Under the pieces are notes generated by a model, which was not told the origin of the DNA, did no database searches, and saw only the letters and a program-made list of their open reading frames with translations. A DNA stretch of 64,000 nt from Canna indica (Eukaryota > Streptophyta > Magnoliopsida > Zingiberales > Cannaceae). The stretch covers positions 98,481,501 to 98,545,500 of the forward strand of contig CP136890.1 in the NCBI GenBank assembly GCA_034359265.1. The letters run 5' to 3'. Below are positions 25,297 to 35,654 of the stretch, piece by piece (the first letter of the stretch is position 1; every line of letters starts with the position of its first letter). The translations under genes and the position numbers were made by a program.

Positions 25297-25368
25297 GGTC
25301 CCATGGTCTAGTGGTTAGGACATTGGACTCTGAATCCAGTAACCCGAGTTCAAATCTCGGTGGGACCT
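25297..25368 (+). tRNA. tRNA-Gln(CUG): tRNA-Gln (anticodon CUG), copy 2
   Basis: Identical over all 72 positions to the copy 208 bp upstream, with the same cloverleaf and CTG anticodon. It is followed by TTATTTTTTT, which supplies a Pol III terminator two bases later. The 3' flanks of the two copies also share diverged sequence, so the pair arose by tandem duplication of a unit of about 208 bp. Confidence 0.95.
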
Positions 25369-25718
25369 TATTTTTTTCCCTGAAACAATTATCACAAAAT
25401 AACTAACTATATATATACGAGAGCTGCTGTGCATAAAATTGTTTATAATTATTGACTTATTTTATTCACATTGTTCAATTATTTTGAGTATCCTTGCAAA
25501 TATATATCCAAATGCTCGCGAGATAGTTAATTATAATAATATAATTATTACCTGTTATAATTAATTGTGTTAATTTTAATTATATTAAATTATATAAGTT
25601 AGTTTTAATTAAACTTTTAGTATAACTCTAATTACATTAAATTACCTATTTTAATGTTAACTATTATAAATTACTTATATTCTAAATTAATTTTATAGCA
25701 TGTTTGATTATATGAAAA
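25369..25718. other. Gene-free AT-rich stretch between the tRNA genes and the SINE
   Basis: Mostly AT-rich sequence. The first about 120 bases are a diverged copy of the 3' flank of the first tRNA gene. No other feature. Confidence 0.5.
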
Positions 25719-25732
25719 CTTATGTTAATATT

Positions 25733-25921
25733 TTTTTTTCAAAAATTAACTTTATAACTCAACCATTACAAAGCATAGACGTAGTAATATACACATAAGA
25801 CATATTACAATACGTACAAAGACGTAAAAAAGATGCATAAAGCGCTACAAGTAGGGATTAAACCTACCTATAGGCAATATTCCCAGATGCTACTATCACT
25901 TGAGCACAAGTGAGTTCACCG
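25733..25921 (-). mobile_element. SINE with a perfect 14-bp target duplication
   Basis: A 189-bp insertion between two copies of CTTATGTTAATATT (25719-25732 and 25922-25935). On the minus strand it begins with a tRNA-like head containing a Pol III B-box-like GGTTTAATCCC, and it ends in an A-run (T-run on the plus strand at about 25731-25741). These are the expected features of a tRNA-derived SINE copied by LINE machinery. The family was not identified. Confidence 0.8.
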
Positions 25922-25935
25922 CTTATGTTAATATT

Positions 25936-26588
25936 AATGAATAAATTTTGTAGTATTTTTTATGATTGAAAATTAGGAGAATTATGAAATTATCTTTTTA
26001 TGCTTTTATATATTATAAAATACTTCATTTTAAAACTAACAAACTTTTAATATGTATTTTAATATTGTTTGATATTTTTTATTTAGATTATTCTTTATAT
26101 ATTATTGACAATATATTTTTAAAATATTGTAATCCCTTAATTTCGTATCATAATCTCACGCCTCTTATTCATCCGTGTCTTCGTAATCGAGTGATCACAC
26201 TTTCTCTCATGCATCTTCCTCCTCTCTTTCCTATGCATTGTCTCCCACCCCTCTTATGGTGCATCCCATCTTCGTCTCGCACGAGTTGGACGATAGGAGC
26301 ATTCCACACCGCCTCAACCTTCTCATTGGCATCTCTATCAACGACACATCGGCTCAAGATCAATGTGCCGCGTATGAGGGAAGCGGCAATAGTTGTGTTC
26401 TACTCTCGGGAAAAGTTCGGTGTAGGGGGGGACGTAAGGGGTGTAAGCGTTAAGGACTCAAGGACCTAATTAGGCAAAAATATGTTTTATAATTGGAATT
26501 GATCTCTCTTGTTTTATTAGTTTGCTTGCGCATCGCGTGAGCCACAATCTAATAATTCTATATTAGAACTACAAATAGAAAAATCTCG

Positions 26589-26590
<2 letters not shown>
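25936..26590. other. Gene-free stretch between the SINE and the decayed LINE
   Basis: AT-rich to about 26150, then a more balanced patch at 26150-26460 where a 167-codon frame crosses. That frame begins in AT-rich noise, has no domain and is contradicted by equally long frames in other phases, so no gene is called. The patch could be a decayed gene or element fragment. Confidence 0.4.

Positions 26591-26672
<82 letters not shown>
26591..26672. repeat. Compound microsatellite (AT)16(AG)25
   Basis: Sixteen AT units followed without a break by 25 AG units. It sits at the 3' end of the minus-strand LINE remnant and may have grown from the LINE tail. Confidence 0.95.
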
Positions 26673-26675
<3 letters not shown>

Positions 26676-26689
26676 CTTGTATTGATCAT

Positions 26690-28490
26690 AAGTGGTGAAG
26701 AATACAAGTAAAAGAGAGCGCGAATATGAATGTACAAAAATTTACAAAAACAACCAAGAGAGAAAATGGAGGGTAATCAAAGGGATGTACAAGACAAGAA
26801 GAGATTTGCTCCTTCTATAGCGAGTTCCGAGAAAGATTTTCTAGTGTTGTTGAAAAAATGGTTATTCTTTTCAAACAAGATTTTTCCTTTCCATATCATT
26901 GTCGTCAGATATTTTCTCTGTTTTCATGTGTTCTCTTCCCCGCCATGGTTTGTACTTGAGTGAGAAATGGAGCAGATGACAAGCGTTGAGCATACATGAC
27001 CACCCATGCTTGGTGAAGATGCACCGAATGAATAAATGGTAATGTAATTCGTCATCGGAGCTGCATAGGGCACATTTAGGGTTCATGTGAATATTTCTTC
27101 TAATTAGTCGGTCTTTGGTCAGGACTCTATGCTTGTTTGTGAGCTAGTTGAAGATTGATACAGATTAGGGGCAATTTTTATCCCATATAAATTGTGCCGA
27201 CGGATCCATGAATCTGCAGTAAGAAAGGAGGTTGTAAGCAAAGTTGGTGGTATAGTATCCGTGGGCGGTCCATCTTCAGTGTATGAGATTCTCACTAATA
27301 GCTTAGAGAGTTGGTGCAATAGTTTTGGCTAAGTCTTGTCATACGGATGGTGTTGGAGAAGTGTATATTCCAACCAAATGGTATGTTATTACCGTCCGAG
27401 CTCTTTGGCCTCAAGAATCGTAGTGTTTGGGTTGCCGGTGAGCAAGAAGAGATCCGAAAAGATGTCGGTCAGTCTCTGACCATTGCACCACGGGTCCATC
27501 CATAAACGTGTAGAAGTTCCCCCGCCGACTTGAAAAATTAAAGATAAGTTAAAGAAGTCGAGACCCTTTAGAATACCCTTCCAAACTATAGAGAGAGTGT
27601 TTCTGGCCATGATTCTCGGATAGCTTAAGTTGAGGTGCCTAGCATGTAGTACGTCAACCCAAATTGAACCACTGTTTGTCTGAACTAGCCAAGTACCCGG
27701 TCTAGCCGAGTTATGTGTGGAGAGATCGAGAAAACCAAGCCCCCTTCGTCTTTTTTTCCCTGTTAGAGTGTCCCAATTGACCAGGCATTTCCCCCTGAGA
27801 TCGCTCTCATCGTTTCCAATTCAGAAGACTTTCCCGCGCCTTTTGTCAATTTGTTGTATGACCCAAGCAGGTGTCTCAAAGATAGAGAAAATATACAATG
27901 CTTGACTCGTAAGCACACTATTTATTAGTGTGTGCCGGCCTGCCCGATATAATAAGGATCCTTTCCAGGAAGCTAGTACGCCATCAAATTTAGTGATCAC
28001 TTTGTTCCAATCATCTTTGTGTAAAGGTCCAAACCGCAAAGGTAGTCCCAGACATAGGGAGGTTTTCGACATAGCAGCCCAAGATGTCAATCATCCCATC
28101 TGAATAGCTATGGACAGAAGTTTTCGATTTGATTGAGCTTTGTTTTTGAGATGTTGATTTGCATTTCATTAGTAATCACGAATAGACCATGGTACTGTTT
28201 GAGGCTTCGCACAACACCACTAGATCATTGATGAAGGAAATGTGGGAGATACCCCCCACGAGTAGGTCATGTAACACCCCGTTGAGGATATCATTGTTAC
28301 ATGCCCGTCGGAGGAGCTTGGAGAGGAAGTCCATGACCAAGTTGAAGAGAAGTGGAGACAGAGGTTTCTTTGTCTGAGTACTCTCTCCCAATCGAGACGT
28401 TGATGAGGATTGCAAATGACGCCTATTGTAACGGATGTGAGAGCCACAAAATCCATTCAAACAGAAAGCCTCGTGCTTACAGAAGTTCAA
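26690..28490 (-). pseudogene. 5'-truncated, decayed L1-type LINE (reverse transcriptase part)
   Basis: Read on the minus strand, four frame-shifted pieces line up with the second half of a plant L1 ORF2. 28176-28490 is the reverse transcriptase palm (KPLSPLLFNLVMD, then SHISFINDLVVLC). 27821-28090 is the thumb region (WKGSLLYRAGRHTLINSVL). 27389-27610 carries GGGTSTRLWMDPWC. 26871-27086 is the terminal zinc-binding motif (CALC, HYHLFIRC). The catalytic F-x-D-D box reads FIND, so the active site is destroyed. No endonuclease or ORF1 is left, as expected of a 5' truncation. Target duplication not found. Confidence 0.82.
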
Positions 28491-29061
28491 TCATGAATAG
28501 TCTCAGTTGGTCATTTCTTATTCCATTTGTTGAATCTCTCTGCAAGATCGAGAGAAAAGCACAATAGTGCAAATAAATACATAGAAGCCCACAATGCATT
28601 CTCCTCTTCGTCTTGTTTGCAACAACTCCAAAAGATACAAGTATTGCTATTTTCTTTTGTCTTTACAATACCAAAATAATCGTAATATTGCAATGAATCA
28701 TGTAGAAGCTCGCAACGTATTATCTCGGTCATTTGTTTGCAATATCTCACAACGTATTCCAATGTCATCAACATTGTGGAATCATTAACAAAGATCAAAA
28801 CACAGCACTTCAAAATTGCAAATAGTTATATATATATATATATCATCCGGAACAATCCGATTCAAATACAAGAGAAGAAGGGCGACTTCACTAAGATCAA
28901 CCACGTCTTCATGCCATCCTCAACCTCGAGAGTACATAACTCATCACACATTAGCTAAACTCACCCCATTAATGCATAAACCCAACCTCACTCTGTGTTG
29001 GACAAGATGGGTGCACAAACAACAATTTACTTAGTAGATTACTGATGCTGCACTCATAGCA
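28491..29061. other. Gene-free stretch downstream of the polygalacturonase
   Basis: AT-rich, with a short TATA repeat at about 28827-28845 and repeated GCAATGAATCATGTAGAAGC-like words. The part next to 29062 is presumably the 3' UTR of the minus-strand polygalacturonase gene. Confidence 0.45.
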
Positions 29062-31376
29062 TTACGAGCAGGGTGGAAGACTGTTTGTGCCACTGAACTC
29101 CGCCATGGCATTGAGACAAGTACTTTTTAGAGTCTCGCTACCATTGTGTTTCAGGTTGATGTTCTGAAGGCTGATGTTCTGGCAGGGCACCCCTTTGCTG
29201 CATTCCAGTACCACAGCCTCGGCCATGCTTGCTGTCCCATGAATATTCTTGAATTTGATATCGTTCAGCTTTACGCGAGATGATGTCTGGAAAAGTGCAT
29301 GCGTGGAAGAGTTGTATCATAAATTTGTTGATCTACCTAATGTCATTGAGTCGAAAAAGAAAACAACACGTAAAGTCTAACCACTCACCGAATTGTCGCA
29401 CTTGACATAAGGACAATATGTTTGATCTATCAGTATGGGAGTGCCAACGTTCTTCATTGTAAGATTCTCAAAGGTCATGTTACTAGCCTTGGTGCTGGTA
29501 GGGGAGTTAGCCCATGTCTTTATCCGCACTCCATTGATCGTCTCGATGAAGGTGCTATCCCTCACAATGATGCTTCCGACATCCTTTTCAGTCTTGTACC
29601 TTCCCAAGCTTCCAACACTGTCGTTATCACAACAATTAAGAGAAATGAGGTGAAGCTGTGAAGAGAATGGAACTGCAAAGTGAATGTGTATTTGAGATTA
29701 TAGTTAACCTGATTCCATGTCCAGGACCACAAGTGATTCCACTGATTGATACTTGAGTGTTCCCTTGGCCGATTGAGATACAGTCGTCACCCGTGCCAAT
29801 GTTAGAGCCGGATAAGGTCACTCCCGTGTTGCTTTCGAGGTGAATGCCATCTGTGTTAGGGCTGTCTCCTGGGGCTTTGATTGTGATGCCACTACCCTTG
29901 AAGTTTATGCAGTTAAGCAGTGCCATATGAAAGAACTTGCTATTGAGGGATGTTACGCCTTCCACGACTGTATTATTTGTACTCAAAAACTTGACAGACT
30001 GCAAACAAAACTCATGAGAATAATTCAGTAAGCAGCCAGAGAAAAGATGCCTAATGCAAAATCAAAAGTATGCTGGCTTGCATTGCGTCTTCGGTATGTG
30101 CATTGGAGATATAAACAATACTGACTAGTCGAACAGTTTGAAGCTAATAGATGTTTGTTAGATGTGGTAAGATCTGTAACATGTAGATGATTCACTAGGT
30201 ATGGAATTCAGGTCACAGTATTTTTGTAGATTACCGTTGGTAGGACTTTGCAATCCTTCTGCTTGGGGCACTGGTTGTATGGCCAAGACACGGCTCCCTG
30301 ACCATCGAAGGTCCCTCCACCTGTGATCGTTAGGTGGTCGACCCATCCAAATTCCAACCAGCCGTCACCGTCTCCGTATTTGCTCAAGTCTGTTGATGCC
30401 TTCAAGGTGCCCTGCGTTCACCCATCACCATCCCAATTCAGTTCATCATTTAAGTACAAAGTTATCGCATGTTGATCATCTCACTTGTAGCTAATCCCCA
30501 AACTATTTGTAGTTGCAAATATTGATACTATGATTGGTTCTTGCTAACTTATGAATCAGAAGTAGAAAACTACATTGGAAATTTAAAATAATTCACCTGC
30601 AAGGTTTTAAGAAATAATAAGAACTTGCCTGCATTTGGAATATCAAGGCCTGGACATTTGGGCAGGGGCCGGAAAATTGAATTGGGTTGAGGAAGTATTC
30701 TCCGTTGGGTATAATAACCTTGACTTTTCCAGTTGCGTTGCAAGCTTCACTCCATGCTTGTTGAAATGCCTGCATCAGACATGGCATTCTTAGAGCTCAC
30801 CTCAAGTTTCTATCGAAGTTAATATGACTGAAAAACTATGTTAACATTACTAGGAATTTGAGGTAAATCTTCAAGATGATGGAAGAAAACATGATCTACT
30901 TCACATTTAAGAAGAATTCTCGATGAAAGACAGATCCAATGGATAGAAAAAAGAAGTTGCAAGGCTCAATCATCGTCATTTCAAGGCATAAAAATAGTAT
31001 TTTGCATGCAACTAGAAAAATTATTCATTGAAACAAAATTTCAAACAGATGCGGGGTGGAGATACCGAACCTTGCTATCGTCGTTCTTGCCATCAGCCTT
31101 GGCTCCATAATCCATTACATTGAAGCTATTCGAGCCTTTATTGGAGCCACCGCTGGACGCAGAGCTGAGAGTGCCGCCGGATCCCTTGTCGGAGCTATCA
31201 CCAGAGCCATTGCTGGAGCTATCGCCCGAGCTACCGCTGGAGCTAAGACTCGATCCATCGCTGGAGCTATCATCGGCCATCAATGTATCCAACTTGGCTC
31301 GCGCTGCTTCCACCGTGGCTATTTCATGGCAAATGAGGCAAATGCAAATCAAGGCAAGCTTCATCCACTGTTCCAT
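29062..31376 (-). CDS. Exopolygalacturonase (GH28), pollen type
   Basis: Six exons on the minus strand (31376-31071, 30769-30629, 30411-30235, 29998-29709, 29617-29389, 29286-29062) join to 1368 nt and 455 residues. A signal peptide (about 1-24) sends it to the wall, where GH28 enzymes hydrolyse pectic homogalacturonan. The beta-helix domain starts at FNVMDYGAKADGK (85-97). All catalytic motifs are present: SPNTDGIH (Asp258), GTGDDCISIG (Asp279, Asp280), CGPGHGISVGSLG (His302) and GVRIKTW (Arg336-Lys338). Residues about 36-83 are an unusual Ser/Gly/Asp-rich spacer between signal peptide and catalytic domain. The intron after exon 2 starts with GC (CAG|GCAAGT) and ends in AG. All others are GT-AG. 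The overall pattern fits the exo/pollen clade, but endo activity cannot be excluded by sequence reading. Confidence 0.93.
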
Positions 31377-31415
31377 CTTTATCTATCTGCTTCCTCTGCG
31401 TTCAAAATCGGAGTC

Positions 31416-31418
<3 letters not shown>

Positions 31419-31458
<40 letters not shown>
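31419..31458. repeat. (TC)20 microsatellite in the polygalacturonase leader
   Basis: Twenty TC units on the plus strand, which read GA in the polygalacturonase mRNA leader about 43 bp upstream of its ATG. A possible GAGA-type regulatory tract. Confidence 0.9.
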
Positions 31459-31463
<5 letters not shown>

Positions 31464-31554
31464 GTCTTTTTTTCTTCTTCTCGAATTCTTATTCACTTTA
31501 TTTATTGTTGCGGACGAACTTGCAACTGCTGCATTTGGGTCATTTGGAGATGGA

Positions 31555-31561
31555 ATTTATA
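31555..31561 (-). promoter_or_regulatory. TATA box of the polygalacturonase gene
   Basis: On the minus strand CTATAAATTCC lies about 180 bp upstream of the ATG. It would give a leader of about 150 nt that includes the GA tract. Confidence 0.55.
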
Positions 31562-31769
31562 GCTGCTTTCGTTCCTCGGATCGAGAGGCGAGCGTGCGCA
31601 GTTGCTTGTACACCACTAGTTTCTTCCCTGCTTCATTTCCGATTCCTCAGACCTCGCACTCCGTCCCGCCCGCTCTTGGAGACGGAGATTGGCTTCTGCC
31701 ATAAAATCCGTCAACCTGTGCGAACGATTCTTCCTCTGTTTACCCATTCTAGAGATTGAAGGGTTGGTC

Positions 31770-33625
31770 AAAATTACACATATATATAGTTTAATCTCAA
31801 TTTAGTGCCATTAAGTGTGTTTTTTTTCTGGAAAAATACAAGTGAATTTGTCATATTTCTTGAGAAATTAGGAATCTTATTGATAATATTCAATATTCAC
31901 TTTGTAAATTTTCTAATGTTGTGGTTCAATTTGTACCAAGTACAATAAACAAAACTATCATTGAGCAACAAATAGAACTTGAGTTTGAAAGGAGTATGAA
32001 TTATGAATTTTTATTCGATCTTCGGAGCTTAATACTATTTTTTTATAAGATTGTATATATATTTGCTGATTTTTCTCCGTTTTTAATATAACTTTTTTTA
32101 TTTTTTATTAAAAAATTGTACTATCGACAAGCAAAAATATTTTTTTTTAAAAAAAAACTTGTAATTAAAATAATAGAAAATTATTGAAATTCATCCATTG
32201 ACTACGATACTGAAGAAATCCTAGATAAAAAGAAAGATAGGAAGTAGTAATGTAGAAATAAAAAAATCATTTTCAATGAGTAAATTATATATATATCATT
32301 ATATTTCTTCACTATAATGATTGAATATAAAATTAATTCTTTTAAAAATATAACATCATGCCTGAGATTGTGATGGTAAATATTTTCTTAATTTTTTAGT
32401 CATTCAAAACTTGAGCTAAGTTTTATTAGATTAATAGTTATTAGTAAAATATTTGTGTACTTAAATACGTTCAATTCATTTAGACTATGAGTAAAAAAAA
32501 TATTAATATATCATTTTATTTTCTCAATATTTCCTTGTGTGAAATTATTGTTATTTTTCATAATTAATTCAATGTTGTGGATGAAATATACTCAAAAAAT
32601 CAAATATTAAGTATAACTTAATTGTTTTTCATTATACTATTAGTTATTAGTTATGTGCAAATTTGCAGTTAGAATTTAGAAAACGAAGTGAAATTTTTTA
32701 TTTGATTCAGGTATTCAGTAAAAATAATTACTTCCACTCAATTTGAAATTTCACTTCAGGAATCAAATACTGCATTGTGTAAAATAAAATTTAAATATAA
32801 AAAATCTTTTAATAGTTTGGATAAGAATGCTGTGGAAAGTAGACAAATAGTGTAGCCTCTGACTAATAGGGTGGGCTGACATTAGATCGGGTCTAGCCCG
32901 ACACGAACAAAAATTATGATTGGCCTGAATCGGCCCAACAAAACTCCAAGCTTGAGACCTCATACCCACCATGACATGAAAAATAAATGAGCCATCCGGC
33001 ACAACTCATTAGCACGACAATGAAAAAGAAAGAAATGATTAAATCATAATATGTCGGCTAGTCTCAATCGACCTGTTAGCATGATAAGAATATATTTAAT
33101 ATTTTTTTTAAAAAAATATCGAGCTAGCGGCTTGTGCCCTAGTATGACCCCTTAATCGTGCAAGCCTTAAACAAGTCTGCCCATTAGTGGCCCGATATCG
33201 GTCAAAGCATGATTTTTATTGTGCCAAATTAAAATTTTCATGCCTAAGCGAAAGTAGAGAGTTGGATTCTATTTATAGTGTTTTTTTACAAATAAACTAT
33301 TTTTTTGATGATTTTAATATAATTATTGTTAATCCAAAATAGATGAGCAACCATTCTAATTGTAATAATTAATGTCATATTCACTAAAATTACAATAATT
33401 AATTTTAAATATCAATTTCCATGTAAACCCGACAGGAATAAAATAAAATAGAAAATCAAATTGATTTGTCTAAGTGGTTTAGTTCCACTTTAATTTAATT
33501 TGTTTTGATTCAATGCGGACCAAATTAAATATTATAGTTTCAATTAATATTTTAGATGTCATTAATAAATTAAAAAGAATTATGATCATTGAACAAATAA
33601 TAGATTAAGTGATCATTTAAGGTAG
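31770..33625. other. Gene-free AT-rich stretch with a degenerate repeat
   Basis: No supported gene. 32870-33200 is a decayed repeat with CGGCCC/AGCCCGACACGA-type words resembling the hAT MITE family seen at 12117, but its ends are lost. The remainder is AT-rich. Confidence 0.5.
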
Positions 33626-34060
33626 ATATGGCAAAAACGGACCAGGCCGGCACGATAAGGTAGCGTGCCAGCCCAATCCGACCCGCTAACTCCGTGGGTC
33701 GGAAATTCTTGGCCCGGTCCTGCCCGGCCCGCAATATTTTGTGGGCTACTCGGCACGACCCGCAAAGCCCATTTATAAATTAAAAATTTGCTAACTACTT
33801 GTAAAAAAATTAATTTAAAATATTTGAGAGACTAAATAAGCACTAAATATGATATTTCACATGAAAAGCTCTATGGATTAACTTCACGTTCAATTTTAAA
33901 ATACTAAACAAGCAATAAACCAGACTAGAAATTATTTTTTAAAAATACTTAGCGGGCCAAATGGGTCGATCCGCGTTGGCCCACAATATTGTTATCGTGC
34001 TAGGTCAGCCCGGTCCAATAAGCTTATCAGATCAAATTTTTTATCTCAGCCCGCAATTAA
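33626..34060. repeat. Degenerate hAT-MITE relative of the 12117 element
   Basis: The left part (CAGGCCGGCACGATAAGG, GCCCGGCCCGC) and right part (GCGTTGGCCCACAATATTG, GTCAGCCCGG) are roughly inverted and share vocabulary and layout with the element at 12117-12553. The target duplication is no longer readable. Confidence 0.4.
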
Positions 34061-35499
34061 CATACTGTGCTATGATCAAAATTCGAGACCGAAACTTAAA
34101 TTTACAAAAATTGCATTTTCCAAAAACATGTGATATACATGTGGTGAGTAACGATAGTTTGTACTTAGTTGTATTAATGAGAAAATTATATTGTGCAAAA
34201 TTATTATTTTATATGTATATACAAACTTGTGAAGAAAATATATTTATTTAATGATCGTAAATTTAATAGGCGAAAAATGTTTAATTTGCTAATGATAGAT
34301 ATTAAGTTAGAAATAAATATATAATGTATAAGATGATATGAAAGTTAAGTTATCTATTTAATTAATGACGTTAAAACTAACAAATGAATAGTGTTTTAAA
34401 AAATTAAGTTTATATAAATTAAATGAATAAAACAAATATTTAAAATGAAGATGCCAAAATTTTATAAATTGCATAATAATTGTATGACTTGTATGAAAAT
34501 TGATAGATGGATTATTGTACCATGGTAATAACTTGTACGCATACATTCTATGAAAATTGATAAGTATATAAAATTATTTACATAGTTAAATTTCGGATTT
34601 GTTGGATAGCTATATATCAGACATGTTTCCATTGTGTTCGAGAAAATGTTGTACGTGGGTTCCATACATCTAGTTTGGGTTAGACTTGAAAAATAAATCG
34701 AACAATTGACTTAGGTGCTCACTTTATTTTTTTATTGCAACGAAAATTTTGAATATTATTTTTGTCTGAGGTCGGAGTGATGCGGTCCTATACATCTTTT
34801 AGTTCGGTGCAACTCTGGTAGGGGACATGCAAAAGACACGCTGACACTATAGCAAAAAAGAATTTCAAGTGATGAATATAGAAATTAGAATCTAGATGTA
34901 CTTGATATGCATCGTGTTTGTATATAGTGCGGGGACGAGGGATGCATGATGATAATGCCTCCATGAATCACTCAAGGATATGCACATAGTGTGTCGAGGC
35001 TAATCTCGAAAGTGTCGGATTCATAATTGACGAATCTTTTATAATTAATGAGGACACATGTGTCATTGTAAGATTATGTGGAGCCCTATACTAAGTAGCT
35101 TCCGATTTGACTTGAGTTTGATTCACGAGTGTGGATGCTTCTAGGTCTAGTTCGGGCAAGCTCAAATTGCTAATTCAGTTTAAATACAATATACCAAAAT
35201 GTTCACTGGTTTTATTGGTGATAAGTGCTTGATGATGTTTTAAAACTTGTGTGATGATTTTATAATCATAGAAAAATTTATATAATAATAGAGAAATTAG
35301 AATTCAAATCGATCGATCTTGGAAGTCATAAAAAAACATATGAGCAAGATTGATCCAATCTCAATATATACTACAATAGGTTTTGAAAATAATTTGGCAT
35401 TTTTTATAAAAAATATATGAATATGAAAATAGATAAATAGGATATATATACAATATCTATGCATGTATGCAAGACATATGTAAATATTAGTACCAGACA
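34061..35499. other. Gene-free AT-rich stretch left of the LINE
   Basis: No gene is supported. It contains the first copy of a direct repeat (34730-34946, listed separately), continued by shared sequence around 35186. Confidence 0.5.
34730..34946 (+). repeat. Direct repeat, copy 1
   Basis: About 217 bp that recur in the same orientation at 39608-39823, clearly diverged but alignable throughout (for example ATGCAAAAGA and TATATAGTGCGGGG). After position 34946 this copy has about 240 bp absent from the other. Similarity resumes at CAATATACCAAA near 35187. Confidence 0.7.
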
Positions 35500-35654
35500 G
35501 AAACCATATATATTATTTTTTTTACCATAAAAAAGAAACCATTATTAATTAGTTAGGCTCCTACAAAATCAGAGAGCAAAATGCTCTCAAGCTTCGGAGG
35601 CCGAACAGAAGGCCAAACAAGCTGGTCCTTACAAACCCTAGCACGATTTGCTGC

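Noticed and set aside
26591..26672. CRISPR-like or minisatellite array
   Set aside because: It is a simple dinucleotide microsatellite without spacers. CRISPR arrays are not expected in a plant nuclear genome and none was seen elsewhere in the window.
31056..31704. Plus-strand frames of 168 and 194 codons overlapping the first polygalacturonase exon
   Set aside because: They are reverse shadows of the Ser/Gly-rich spacer and the TC repeat. The minus-strand gene has signal peptide, splice sites and catalytic motifs.
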